64,000 bases of DNA, from the NCBI RefSeq assembly GCF_000247695.1, contig NW_004624734.1, positions 37,731,259 through 37,795,258 of the forward strand, read 5' to 3'. Shown here piece by piece: positions 12,833 to 24,033 of this stretch (its first letter is position 1; every line of letters starts with the position of its first letter). A program made the position numbers and the translations under genes. The notes under the pieces are model-generated. The model made no database searches. It saw only the letters and a program-made list of their open reading frames with translations, and was not told where the DNA came from. The stretch comes from Heterocephalus glaber. Taxonomy: Eukaryota > Chordata > Mammalia > Rodentia > Bathyergidae.

Positions 12833-13866
12833 CACTTAATTCATTTCTAGCTAGTGTATCACACTTATTTTTGTGCCTATAATCAGGTTTTAATAAGAGA
12901 AATGCATACATCTTTGTTAATGAAGACGTTGTTATTATTCTTGACTGGCATAGAGAGGGTGGCTCTGACTTCCTGGGACTTGCATTTTGCAGGGCTAGTT
13001 ACTTAGGACAGTAAAACAAGAATTTTAAAGCCTCCTATTTGGGTTGATGGATTGGTGACTAAATCAATGAGGATATGGATTAAAATTATGGAAATGTGGT
13101 TTATAAGCCTTCTCTTGGGTAAAGTACTTCCATCCATTCGTGTCTATTTTAGTGGCTGTTTTGCTCACATCTTGGTGACAATGGGAAGGCAAAGATTTGG
13201 TGTCTGGCAAATGCTTTCTGAAATGTGTCCTCAGCCAACTCACTATTCATGCTAGGTTCTTCAGAGAAAGACAGGTTTAGGAAAGCAGTCCCAGCTCTGA
13301 GCAAGTTGCCTTTATTTGTCAAATGTCACTTCGATTCCCCAGCCAGTTGCTTCTTGGTGTGTATTATGTTTCCATGTACAGTGTGTAACGCAGGCTAGCC
13401 TCTGTGAGTGGCTGTTCATTATATACCAAGCAAACAGACCCCCGCCAGATGCTAATCTAAGTCTCTCCCAAGAAAATCACAAAATGCTGCACATGGGGTC
13501 ACGTAAATGAGTTACAATGATCATAAGCAATGAGATTTACAGATATGCAACTAAGCCTTCCTTTAATTCATAGTATATATGGCAAGGAGGTGTTCTAGAG
13601 GTTGCTAAATCAAATGCTAAGTGCTCCAGCTGTTTAAATTCACCAAGTTTCTTTCATAATGAAAAACAGACAATGTTGGCCAACAAGAACACTAACCAAA
13701 TGGTCCCTTCCACCCTTTTTTGAACAGAAGGGAGATAGAAAGCAACAGATTCTGAACACAGTGCACCTCAAAGCAAACTCTATGCACCTCGCCCATTCCA
13801 AAGCACACATCAAAAAAACTCATCATCTTAGCATACATTTAAAATGAAATTCAAATCTGACTGTAC

Positions 13867-13962
13867 CGCTTTTGCAAGCTTCACGCCATGCTCGTACGTG
13901 AGAGGTTTCTCTTTCATATACAGCAGACGGGCCAACGTTTTGGGGTCATCTCGGAGATCAAT
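13867..13962 (-). CDS. RHOJ: RHOJ exon 4 (G4 completion and Rho insert helix)
   Basis: The 96-nt exon encodes 32 residues, starting [15 protein letters not shown] and ending HGVKLAKA. It completes the TQID guanine-specificity motif and contains the Rho-type insert region ([18 protein letters not shown]), which is absent from Ras and involved in effector and regulator contacts in Rho proteins. The acceptor is TTTTTTGCTAG and the donor is GCG followed by GTACAGTCAG. Both boundaries are phase 0. It is missed by ORF searches because it is short and lies in a longer stretch open on the other strand. It is 1.85 kb from exon 3 and 7.2 kb from exon 5. Confidence 0.96.
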
Positions 13963-15812
13963 CTAGCAAAAAACACACATGTGATCAACTTATTTATTTT
14001 TTCAAGCCTTCTCAGTTATTTTAGACTGTGGTATAAAAGGGCTTCTTTTCTCTTGGATGTCTTTGAAGTAGATGAATCTTCTTTAAGAAAGCACACGCAC
14101 GTGTCCATGTTGTGTCTAAGAGAGTCCAGTGATTTCTTTGTACATGGACAAACCAGGATGTTCTTGCATTTTCTCCTTTGAAACAGTCCGCCCGTGTGCT
14201 GAAGGCTTCCTTTAATGGTTCTGGTGCTGTTTGGGAATTTTTTGTTTATTTCTAGATTTAACTGATAGGGCATACAAGAGGACCAGACATTCTTGTTACC
14301 TTCTTGTGATGATGTATTTGATCCCAAATTATATTACTCATTATTTAATGCTTATTTCCTGTATCTGGATACATCTTTTTTGTTTGTTTGTTTGTTTTGT
14401 TCTGTTCTGCTTTTCCAAATTAGAACATCTCCCTACTTATGAGACTATTCTAACAAATGTATTGCAGGCTTGTGAAGGCAACTCCCAAAGAGGGATTTCC
14501 AAAGGGTTTGCTTAATGAATAAACATTAATTTTTTCAAAGGTAGAGCTGATTTGAAAGTAGGATGCATTAGGTTTGATAATTTAATATTTGGTTGCTTTA
14601 AAATTTCACTGTGTATCTGACCCTGAATGTGAACTCACAGGACTTGTGTCTTAAACCAATATATTAGTATGTTAGGGTCCCACTGATAAGCATAATACTC
14701 AAGTCTACAAAGCTATGGGATTTTTTTTGGCCTTAATTATTCAACTTAATGCCAATCGATTGTAAAATAGACTCAAATCGCACTAATGTGTTTGAGTGTC
14801 CTAGTACATATTTTGGCATCAGGGATCCAGGTTCCATCAGTTTGGATAAATATTGTCATCAGGAATTCAGGTGATATACTTCATTTAAACAAACAAGTGA
14901 TTATCTTTTGGAGCAGAAGCATCAATCATACTCTGACTTATGGCTATATGAATTCTACTTTGTCTCTCTCTGAGTGAACACATATACCCGGTATATCTAT
15001 ATCTTCTTTAGAAAATATTTTTCTTTCCTTTATGATTTTTTAAAAAATTGTTTTGTCAAACAGAATATAAAACAAGAAATGTAAAAAAAACAGCATATGA
15101 AACAGATCACTATAAATCCTTTCATTGTTACTGCAACAGCAATTTGGATTTTAAAAAAGCAAAGAACAAAACCCATTTAAAACCACAATTTGGGATGATC
15201 TTTATTTGTGCAACTGGCTTACTACTAGAAATTCCAACTATGAAATTTTATTAGCTTTTGAAACACTTTAAAGGCCTTTACCATCCAGGTTTATTTATCT
15301 TGTATATGTGCTTTAACTTCTTTTATAAACTCTGGAAGATCAAGGGGTTTAAGGAGAACAGAGCCGTGCACTGCATTTCTGTCTTCCTTCTCCAGGACCT
15401 TCTCTTAAGGAGTCCTGCTGTAACATGCCCATTCTGGTTTCTGGGGTCATTTTGGTACTCAACTATTTTGTGATTTTTAAAATAACTGTGGATTTTAGCT
15501 ACAAAATATTAGATAATATGTGCAATTGACACCATCCCTTCATTGCTCTGATTCAGTGCTGGAGAAGACTGTCAATTTGAAAAAGTTACTTTGAGAGATT
15601 AATTCTTACAGGGCATATCAAAACTTCCTACTTCACATTAAATAGTTTTCTTATCTTTTCAACTGTGGGCTAAACAATCATGAACATCTTAAGGACTTCT
15701 GCTCATAGGACTGTTATGTCCGAGACTCTTCCATAGTGGTTGGTAGTATGTGATATTCGTGATATGCCTGCTTCTTTGCAGTCCCCCACCCCCCAATCAC
15801 CCACACTTTAAC
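13963..15812 (-). other. RHOJ intron 3
   Basis: Bounded by GTTAAAGT at the exon 3 side and TTTTGCTAG at the exon 4 side. It is AT-rich with a (TTTG)n-like patch near 14380-14402. No further gene or well-preserved repeat was recognised. Confidence 0.9.
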
Positions 15813-15977
15813 CTGGGTCCCTATGAGGACGTAAGGTACATGAGGCATGCAGTCCTTCAGCTCCGGGACCCATTCTTCCTGGACGTTGTGGTAAGAGGCG
15901 GGGTTTACGACAGAGAAGCAGATCAAGAACACATCGGTGTTGGGGTAGGACAGCGGCCTCAACTGGTTGTAATCCTC
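15813..15977 (-). CDS. RHOJ: RHOJ exon 3 (switch II, insert start, G4 motif start)
   Basis: The 165-nt exon encodes 55 residues, from [15 protein letters not shown] to PYVLIGTQ. It holds switch II immediately after the DTAGQ of exon 2, the strand and helix [15 protein letters not shown], the WVPEL helix typical of Cdc42-like GTPases, and the first half of the G4 guanine-specificity motif (TQ, completed by ID in exon 4). The acceptor is TCTTCCCGCAG and the exon starts GAG GAT TAC. The donor is CAG followed by GTTAAAGTGT, with the less common T at +3. Entry and exit are both phase 0. The residues appear identical to human RHOJ as I remember it, which fits strong selection on this part of the G domain. 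TTG at 15960-15962 is not a start codon; the exon continues upstream to the acceptor. Confidence 0.97.
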
Positions 15978-16252
15978 CTGCGGGAAGAGCAGATGACAGT
16001 TTGTGGGGCCTGAGTCAGAGGGATCTGAGGTGGTCTAGTGAGCGGTGGAGGTAAGATTCACCCACTCCAGCACACTGGGCTCCCGTTCCTTCCCCACCTT
16101 GAAGTCTGGTGGTCTGTATTGCTAGAAGTAAAGGAGCCCTCAGTCAGAAAACATCTTTCTGTTGTGTACGGAGATTATGGATTGCCCCCATTCAAGATCA
16201 GTTTAGAAAGGACTGATTATTGAGCTGTACTTTACACACTATAAACTTCACC

Positions 16253-17128
16253 CACATACTTTTAATTTTTTAGATTGTATATACTTAGGGTACAAAACAT
16301 GATGTTTTGTCATACACACCACCCACTACAGTCAAGCAAACCATCCGTCTCCATGGTTATCTTTTTTTTTTTTTAAATGATGACAGCCCTTGGAATCTAC
16401 TCTCAGCAAGTTTCCAGTAAGCAATATGGATATTAACTATGGTCCTCACGCCATGTACATGTGCTCTCTAGACTTACTCATCCTATGTAACTGCAGCCTT
16501 ATACCCTGACCCATATTTCCCCATTTCCTGCCCCTCTGTGTCCCTAATAACAGCAGTTCCACTCTCCGCTATGTATTCCACAGTTCACTCATTTAAAGGG
16601 CATAATCCAATAAGGATTATTACAGTGTGCCTGCTATATTGGAATTGCGATATATAGGACAAGGATTTAAAGTGTAGGCCACTGACCGAGGCAAAGAAAT
16701 TCTCTATTTATATAATTAAAAAAATGTTTCCTAATTTAATTTGGAATAAGTTAACTAAAATATAAAGCAAAGAACTTTTACCAGTTTAGACAGCACAGTT
16801 CTTAATATATCCTTAATGTATTCCTATATCCTGTCCTTCCTCCCTCTTATTCCCTTCCGTCTAGTCTTCCTTCTACTTGCATGTCATCCTTTTTTAGAGC
16901 CCACGTTCTAGGGAAAACATTACATGTTTTCTGAACCTGGCTTATCTCACTTAATACAACGATCTCCAGTTCTATCCATTTTCCTGCAGATGACATAATT
17001 TTATTTTTCTTTATGACCAAATACCACTGCACTGTGTCTACAGTATATTCCATATTTCCTTTATCTATTCATCCATTGATGGGCACCTAGGCTGGTTCCA
17101 TGCCTTGGCTATTGTGAATTGTGCTTTA
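16253..17128 (-). repeat. L1 3' region, antisense
   Basis: On the plus strand it reads like the complement of an L1 3' end: GGTACAAAACATGATGTTTT, TGGAATCTACTCTCAGCAAG, then CCATTGATGGGCACCTAGGC and GGTTCCATGCCTTGGCTATT. The element is diverged and broken in the middle. Confidence 0.75.
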
Positions 17129-17778
17129 GTAAAAGACAACAGAGTCTTTGAAGAAACAGTTGGGTGAGAGTTTAAAGCTAAGAATTTTGGACTCATATAT
17201 AAGTTTATCTAAAAGCCACAGTGTGGCCAAATAAATAAAATGCCAGATTATATTGTTCTCAGGGATTTTTCTGGCCAGAATATGCTCTGGTTGAAAAGTT
17301 TCTGGTTCCATTATCTGTTGTGTTAGTGAGAAATAATAAATACAAAGTAAAACACTGCATTACTTCAACTGCAGAAAAATGTCAGGTATCTTTTGTTGTA
17401 GACAGATTGCTTTAGGAGGCTCCAAGAGAAAATCTACTATTTCAATAAAGTTTTATATATTTTCATAGAATTTAGTGATGCATAAGCCCAAACTAACTTT
17501 GTGTATGTACACACATGTCCTTTTAATGAAGACATCACATACCACAACATGACATATGCACAGTATCTATGTGTAACATTCATATGTGTGGGTACCATAC
17601 AGTACATACATGCACACACTATATGTGAATATGCACCACCAAACCGATCACGCAAATTCACAGAGCATTTATTAGAACCCTGACTTCTCTTCCTAGCATT
17701 TAAAAATTATAAAACACATGTGCTTATTGCAAAAATGAAATCCTTTTGGAAACAGAAGTAAAAATTTGTTTTGTCTTT

Positions 17779-17840
17779 TTTTTTTTGGTACTGAGGATCG
17801 AACTTGGGTCCATGCGCTTGTGAGGCAGGCGGCGGAGACA
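17779..17840 (-). repeat. ID SINE, truncated
   Basis: TTGGTACTGAGGATCGAACT and TGAGGCAGGCGGCGGAGACA match the inverted ID body, which then breaks off, so the tRNA-like head (A box) is missing. Confidence 0.85.
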
Positions 17841-17945
17841 TTTATGTGTATATAATATACACATTTAGTTTAAAAAAATAGATTAATTTTATAGTTCATA
17901 TCATTGCACTACTTATTTTTATTTATTTATTTAGTTAATTAATTT

Positions 17946-18021
17946 TTTGGTACTGGGGATCGAACTCAGGACCTTGCACTTGCAAGGCAGGCATGGTGCC
18001 ACAGAGCTAAATCCCTGGCCC
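17946..18021 (-). repeat. ID SINE
   Basis: A near-complete inverted ID copy (GGTACTGGGGATCGAACTCA through GAGCTAAATCCCTGGCCC) about 100 bp after the truncated one and in the same direction. Confidence 0.88.
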
Positions 18022-18892
18022 ACCATAGGTGTATTTTTAATATCAGCCTCGCTATCTTTCTACTGCCTCTCCTAATGTTTTTATAAAAAGGTATATGTGT
18101 GTGAGCACAGACACACGTGACCCAAAGGAAATACCTTAGAATGTTGAATGTGGTCATTTCTGGCTGGCAAGCAAATATCGATACACTCAAAGTACCTATG
18201 GGTACTTGAGCAGAAGGCTCAGTAGGTATGGCTGCTACTGCTACTACTGTTAAAACTTAAGCAAAGGTTTTAGATTCCCAAGAAAAGTGCAATGCAAGAT
18301 ATGCAGGATGCAGAAAAACAGAAGCCTAAAAAATAAACCAAAATAACCCCTAAAAAAAAAATCACACCTGTTATTGTGGCTTCTTTACCACATTTCTATT
18401 AAAGCAAATAATTGGGAGTTGAGTGCACAACCAAATAAATGTTGGTCATAATGGGAGGTCACACACCCTTCAGCTGAGTTGTGCTTTCATCTGCACATGT
18501 GTTACAAGTGGTGTGGGGAGGCAGTAGGAAGGGAATAGCTTGTCTGTGGCACTGCTCTCTCCTTTGTACAAATGGCCCTGAACGAATGGCCCTTCTCTTC
18601 TATGATCTCTGTGCCTCTCTCCTTTCTCTCTGGAGGAATCCCTCAGAAAGCAGCAAGGTAAGACTTACAAGCTAAGAAATTGTCTCACACTGTAATCTAC
18701 AACCATTCATGGTAATACCTTCCCTCTGCCACTTGATCCTCCCATCTGGATGGTCATAAGTGGATCAGAGACCAGCTTGATTTTTTTTTCTTATTCCCCA
18801 CCTGTACTCTCTTCACAGAAAATATTCTGTGAATGTGGTTGACTCACTAGAAGAAATAGTCTACAGTGATCTCCAAATGAAGACGTAGCTCT

Positions 18893-19085
18893 TCTGGAGC
18901 CAATTACTACAGTGGCTTCTATTAGAATTACTGAGGAGCTTTTAAAATATCTTGATGCCCAGCTAATCAGCAACCTGTCCCAACCTGCTCCATACCTTGG
19001 GATCACTAAAATCAGAGTCTCTGGAGAGTGGGCCTATCCGTCTGGGAATCCTGTGGGCTCAGAGTTGAGAACAGCTGGTTTGTAT
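18893..19085 (+). repeat. MER5-like fragment (tentative)
   Basis: ATTAGAATTACTGAGGAGCT and AAATCAGAGTCTCTGGAGAG resemble diverged MER5-class internal sequence. The match is weak. Confidence 0.45.
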
Positions 19086-19227
19086 CACTATCAGCTTCAC
19101 CGTCAACTGAGGATGTGTCCAAGGCTTATACCCAGATCCAGGTACAGGCTCAGGGGCTGCATGAGGCCCTAGACGGCTAGTAGCATGGCTCCAACAAGAT
19201 CATAAACTTTTAACATTATTATGTGAT

Positions 19228-19446
19228 TTTTTTGTGTGTGTGCTGGGGATTGAGCCTATCTGCAGGTGTGTGTGCCTATGAAGAGAGGCTTCTTTTTTTG
19301 TATTTTTCTGAGGCAGGGTCTCCCTTTGTAGTTCAGGCTGGCCCTGAACTCACTATGTAGCCCAGGCTGGCCCTGAACTCATGGTGATCCTCTTGCCTCA
19401 GCCTCCAGAGTGCTGGGATTACAGGGGTACGCCACCGTGCCCGGCA
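19228..19446 (-). repeat. B1 SINE with internal duplication
   Basis: The inverted B1 body includes two copies of CAGGCTGGCCCTGAACTCA about 29 bp apart (the hallmark B1 duplication), then GCCTCCAGAGTGCTGGGATT and GCCACCGTGCCCGGC. An ID-like remnant (GCTGGGGATTGAGCC) precedes it. Confidence 0.9.
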
Positions 19447-20404
19447 AGAAAGGCATTTTTGTTACTAAGCAGACATGTACATTTTCTTCTTTGATTATTA
19501 AATTTGGGCTTGTGTTGTTTTGTAAAATAATTTAATGAGTTAGAACATAAAAAAGGAGGGAAAGAAAGTTTTGTTATTTATACAGATTAACTATATTACA
19601 TATTTTATATGCAGCCCTGACTAATCCTTTTTACTCAGGGTGGCTAGGCAAGCCACCAGCTGGGCACCTTGATCTGTATACATTACCTCATGGGATTTGC
19701 AAAACGGCTCTGGAAAGATGGCACCATCACCACTGAAATTTCACAAAGAGAAAGCTGAGAGAGACATTTCCTAATGGGCCAAGGCTACAGAGTTATTAGA
19801 AACCAGATACCAAATGCTTGCATCCAAATCTATCTCTTAACTCTGACTAAATTACTGCTGTTGCTCAGAATTCTAAGGGACAGATCCAGCATTTTCTTGA
19901 GCTCAGTTATCCAGGAGTCACTGTAGATCACTCAGTTATCCACAGGCCTTACCCAGGGATCTGAGAAAGTGAGATCACCGGTGCATTGGAGGCTGGCATC
20001 TGCTTGGAATCACCACAGGATGGCAGCAAACACTGTATGTTTAAAACCAGACAGTCCAAAGCAACAAACAAACGCAATTAGGAGAAGTGGCAGAACTGGA
20101 AAAGGTAGGAGCAAACAAGTGTGAAAGGATTGTGTTTATTCGATTCTCTACCCAGCAACTGTCAAGTAAATTCCACTTACATTATGGAAAAGTTAGGCAG
20201 GCACAGTTTGCTGATATGAACTATCAAGGTGAATAAGGACTGGCTATCAAATTCTATGAAAACACATGAACTAGTTCCTTTGTGTGAAGTGAGACAGATG
20301 ACGTTCCCTTGCCTGTTGTGAGGTAATTTGGTGATGTAGAATATTTATCGGATTGAATTGAAAAAAATACCATGTCATGGGTAGAAGAGGGTTTAAAGAT
20401 GAGC

Positions 20405-20590
20405 TAGTGCTGTGGTTTCTAAAGCACAGTCTTGGGCCAGCTTCAGGGACCACACCTGGGAGCTTGTTAGGAATGGGCCACCCAGCCCTGCTGAGGATGA
20501 GAGCAGGAAATGGACCAGGCACCTGGGCTGTAACACTGTCCAAGTGATTTGGGGTACCTGAGCTCCGGAACCATGGCTTACTATGCTTCC
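20405..20590 (-). repeat. MER5A-like copy
   Basis: ACCACACCTGGGAGCTTGTT followed by AGGAATGGGCCACCCAGCCC corresponds to the inverted MER5A consensus. Confidence 0.65.
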
Positions 20591-21242
20591 CACTCTCCCC
20601 AGCCAATGCTACAGCATCAGTAACCAAGGTCTGGCACATGGATTTAAACAGGACTACAGAGCAAAAGTGCTTCAGAGAAGGCTTTTATCTGGGTGGCAGG
20701 GCTCAGCGTCGACTGTGGCCATGAATAAGGTAGGGGTTGAGGATTAATAAAACGTGGGACTGGGGGCCGTGGGGCTGGGAGGTTGGGGATTTGAATCCAC
20801 ACCAGCTGATAGGCTGAATGGGTTTTGCTGTGACCCTGGGCTGGTGGTCCCGTAGTCAGGTGATGGCAGGGAGAGTCTAAAGGGCTCAGCTGGTGTGGAG
20901 CTCCTTCTAATGTTGGAAAGGAGACAGGAAGACAGGCGCTTGTGTGCTTCACGAAGAGAGATTTCTTAATATGTCAGAGCCTGTGGGTGGGCGGGAGACT
21001 ACACTGGACCAAGGGGCAGATGTTGGAGTGGTGAAGGGCTGAGGACAGAGTAGGCTTTTGAGTGCTTTCTACCCAACTTCCCTCCAAAGGCAAAAGGATA
21101 TTCAGTCTGGAAGAGGACATGGCGCTCTGTGGTTGGGGAAAATGGGTAATTATTTGAAATGTTCAGAGGAAATTGCAGCAGCTGGTGGACCAAATAAATA
21201 CCTGGGTGAGCATACTTCGTGACCATGCAGGGGGTGGATAAG

Positions 21243-21375
21243 TGAAACTGAGACCTGCACTTCTCAGACCTCATGCATATTTGAATCACCTGGATCTTGT
21301 CAAAGCATGGAGTCCAGCAGGTCTACGATTGCAGCTCTGCTGGTCCAGGGACCTCATTGTGAGTAGCAGGGAAAG
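21243..21375 (+). repeat. MER5A-like copy
   Basis: CTTCTCAGACCTCATGCATA, TTTGAATCACCTGGATCTTG and CTGCTGGTCCAGGGACC match the sense MER5A consensus. Confidence 0.7.
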
Positions 21376-21644
21376 TCACTCTGGGCACAGCTCCTTGCCC
21401 CGTGATTATATTAAACTGGGAGTAGAATTCTGCTTCCAGTTATTCCTGAGTTTAGGGACATTTGTCCTAGATTTTCCAGCATCAGTCTCATTTTATATTT
21501 CCTCATAAGTCAAGCTGGTTCGGAAAAGGTGGGCACCCCGTATAGCCTGGGTGCTGAGCCTCGAAGGGATGACGAGTCAGGGGCCACCCCTTAGCAACAG
21601 GTAAGAAGAGTTAGTTTCCCTCAGATAAGTCATTTTCTCCACAG

Positions 21645-21850
21645 GGTTAATAGCGTGAGCTGCGGAGACAGACCCTTGGGATTCAATTCCCACCTTGCCT
21701 GTGCCTATGCTGCAATCTTGGGTAAATTCTGTCTCAGTTTCCTTGTCTGTAAATGATAATAGTGCCAGTCTCACAGGGTCGTTGTGGGAATAAAATGTAT
21801 CAATATTTGTAAACTTCTTGGGAGAGGGTGGTAAGTGCTTTAATGACCTA
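21645..21850 (+). repeat. MIR SINE
   Basis: GGGATTCAATTCCCACCTTG, CTCAGTTTCCTTGTCTGTAA and CTCACAGGGTCGTTGTGGGA follow the MIR sense strand closely. Confidence 0.85.
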
Positions 21851-22161
21851 GTAAACAAGTTCCTCCTCCACCCATGCCAACAACAGCTGCAGATCCTGGC
21901 ACCTCATGGGATACCAGGCTGATTCTGAAATTAACTTTTCCTGAACTGAGTAGCAATGAGATCCAAATGTTTGCAAACCTGGCTGCCTCTCTTGGTCACT
22001 GCCCCTTCAGCTCCATTTTTCATCATTTGGGGAGAAGATTGGGTCCTAAGGTTGCTTTTGCAAATAACCTGTGGTGTGAACAAACTTTCCTATTCCTCCA
22101 AACCACTTGCTCCTGGGAGCTACGTGAAGATGCACATGAGCAAGAAGGTCTGAGCAGCTTC

Positions 22162-24033
22162 TTTTTTTTATTTTTTAAAAATTTATATTAAATGTTTCAT
22201 TTAAAGGCTGTAAACGTGAAAAAAGAACACAACACAGATTACGTTATGATGACCAAGGCAGTGTTCTACATGACAAAAATCAAAACAAAACAAATTCATA
22301 CAGTAGATATACCAGCGCTGAACACAGTACTTGACATTTAACTCAAGCTACATATGCATAAAATGATCTGACCACAGGATTATGCAAAATAAATTTTTTT
22401 AGAACACCAGAATGCCAACCACTCTGACTATAAACTGAGTTATTCCCCTAAAGAGTATTTTGGAACAATTTCTATATGACATGAAAAGAATTGACATAAC
22501 ACTTAAATACTACAAAAATAGTTGAAAACATATTTGTAATGCAATTCTGTATAATTCTGTATATCTTATTACTTAAAATATTGAAAAAAAAATGACCACC
22601 ATGAATAATGGTGAAAACCTCATCAAAGAAAAATGCTCATCATTTGGATATCATTGGCAGAAACTGATAAGATTTTGTTGAGGGCAACAAGGAAGGTATC
22701 TAATGAAGTCATTCATGTAAAATTTGTTCAAAACTGTACACAGAGTTGTAAATTTCTGCTAGTACCATCTTAAAATATTATACCATGAACACACTTTCTA
22801 CTATTGAAATGGAAGACAAAAAAATATCTTGAAGAATGTGTTTCTCAAAATGAGGTTCAAAAGCCCAAAAGAATTCTAATGTGGGCTCAGTAATAAACAT
22901 GGTAAACAAACACCCTGGGTGATTATTCTACATTCTGAAATGTTCTACGGCAAAGAGCAACACTTAAAAGCAAGATCCTAAACATATTTCTGACATGTTA
23001 GAATTCTCTATAAGTTTATGTTGTGAATACTGCTTTTTGTTTTAAAACAAGTTCCAGGCATTAAGAAAAATGTACATGCCTCAGAAATGAACATGTGAAT
23101 GTCTATAAACATTTTCCTTTGATGTTTTCATTAGTTTCAAACTAAATTATATGAAGAAAAGACAATACACAACTACAAGCTTTGGAAAAGTAATATTTCT
23201 CATGAAATGGGGCATCTGGAAAAGATTAAAAGATAATTTATCAAATGTTTACAAACTTTAAATTTAAAACTAGATCATTAACTAAAATTAAATTAAACTA
23301 AGATTGTACCATTATAACTTATTTACATTTAGTTGATGATGGTTACCTTTCAAATCCTTGGCATAAAAATGATACTAATACAGAAGGATGCTATATAGCA
23401 TCCTAACTTTAGTTAACAATCTAGTTTTAAATTTGGAAGGACTCAAAATCTGTAAACATTCAAGAAATTATCCTTTAACCATTTGTAGATTCCCCATTTC
23501 ATGAGAACCATTACCTTTCCAAAGCCTGCAGTCATATATTGTTTTTTCTTCATATGAAAAAGATACAAGTATATGTGTTTTTATTCAAAATTGTTGCTAT
23601 TTTTTGGATTTTCCTGAAGACTGCATAAACTGAGTCCAAAAGGTACAGGTAATGTGGTTGGAGAGAAACTAGCATAGGTAAGATATTTTACTTAAGAGAC
23701 AAATTGTTTTCTTGTATCATAAGTAAAAAGAAAAAATATTCGGCATTGTGTCTCACTCAACAAATGGAATATGTATACAAGTGTGGTTAACAAGCAAATT
23801 GCCTCATTGTTATTTAAATCAGTTCATAAAAATCAAATCTATGAACAAAAAATTCTATATTCTCTACCATAGACTGTAAGAATCGAGTATTATGTCTAAA
23901 TATAACTTCAAAACAACAAATTAAAATTAGCTTCCAGACAATTCTGAAATGGTTAATTCTATCCAGGCTGGTAACAAGTTTTTCCAAGCATTAAATGGCA
24001 ACATAAGCAAAATGCATAGTTGAAAAATGAGGA
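22162..24033 (-). pseudogene. 3' UTR-derived part of the PRKCI retrocopy
   Basis: AT-rich sequence without open frames continues from the pseudogene stop for about 1.87 kb. It ends on the minus strand in AAATTTTTAAAAAATAAAAA, consistent with a retrocopied poly-A tail. Assignment to the PRKCI 3' UTR is inferred from position and length. It contains a foldback listed separately. Confidence 0.7.
23180..23525. repeat. Foldback (inverted repeat, arms about 110 bp) with inner perfect palindrome
   Basis: The left arm (23180-23290) starts TTTGGAAAAGTAATATTTCT and CATGAAATGGGG. The right arm (23403-23524) read on the other strand starts TTTGGAAAGGTAATGGTTCT and CATGAAATGGGG. Pairing continues through GATAATTT, ATGTTTACA and TTTAAAACTAGAT to TTAACTAAA. 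The central loop carries an exact 20-bp palindrome at 23385-23404 (AGGATGCTATATAGCATCCT). Confidence 0.85.

Larger units (their letters stand above)
6711..13866 (-). other. RHOJ intron 4
   Basis: Bounded by the exon 4 donor (GTACAGTC) and the exon 5 acceptor (TTTAAG). It contains an AT-rich (TA)n-like patch (6900-6935), an (AAAC)n tract (9568-9586), MIR copies (9815, 11795), an L2-like 3' end (11340), a polypyrimidine tract (12590-12685) and a B1-ID dimer (12686). The open frames around 8610-9068 and 10740-11090 have no recognisable protein similarity and I treat them as chance. Confidence 0.85.

Noticed and set aside
15714..15812. Continuation of the RHOJ exon 3 frame past GTQ
   Set aside because: The residues after GTQ (VKVWVIGGW) are intron; the next coding residues IDLRDD are in exon 4.
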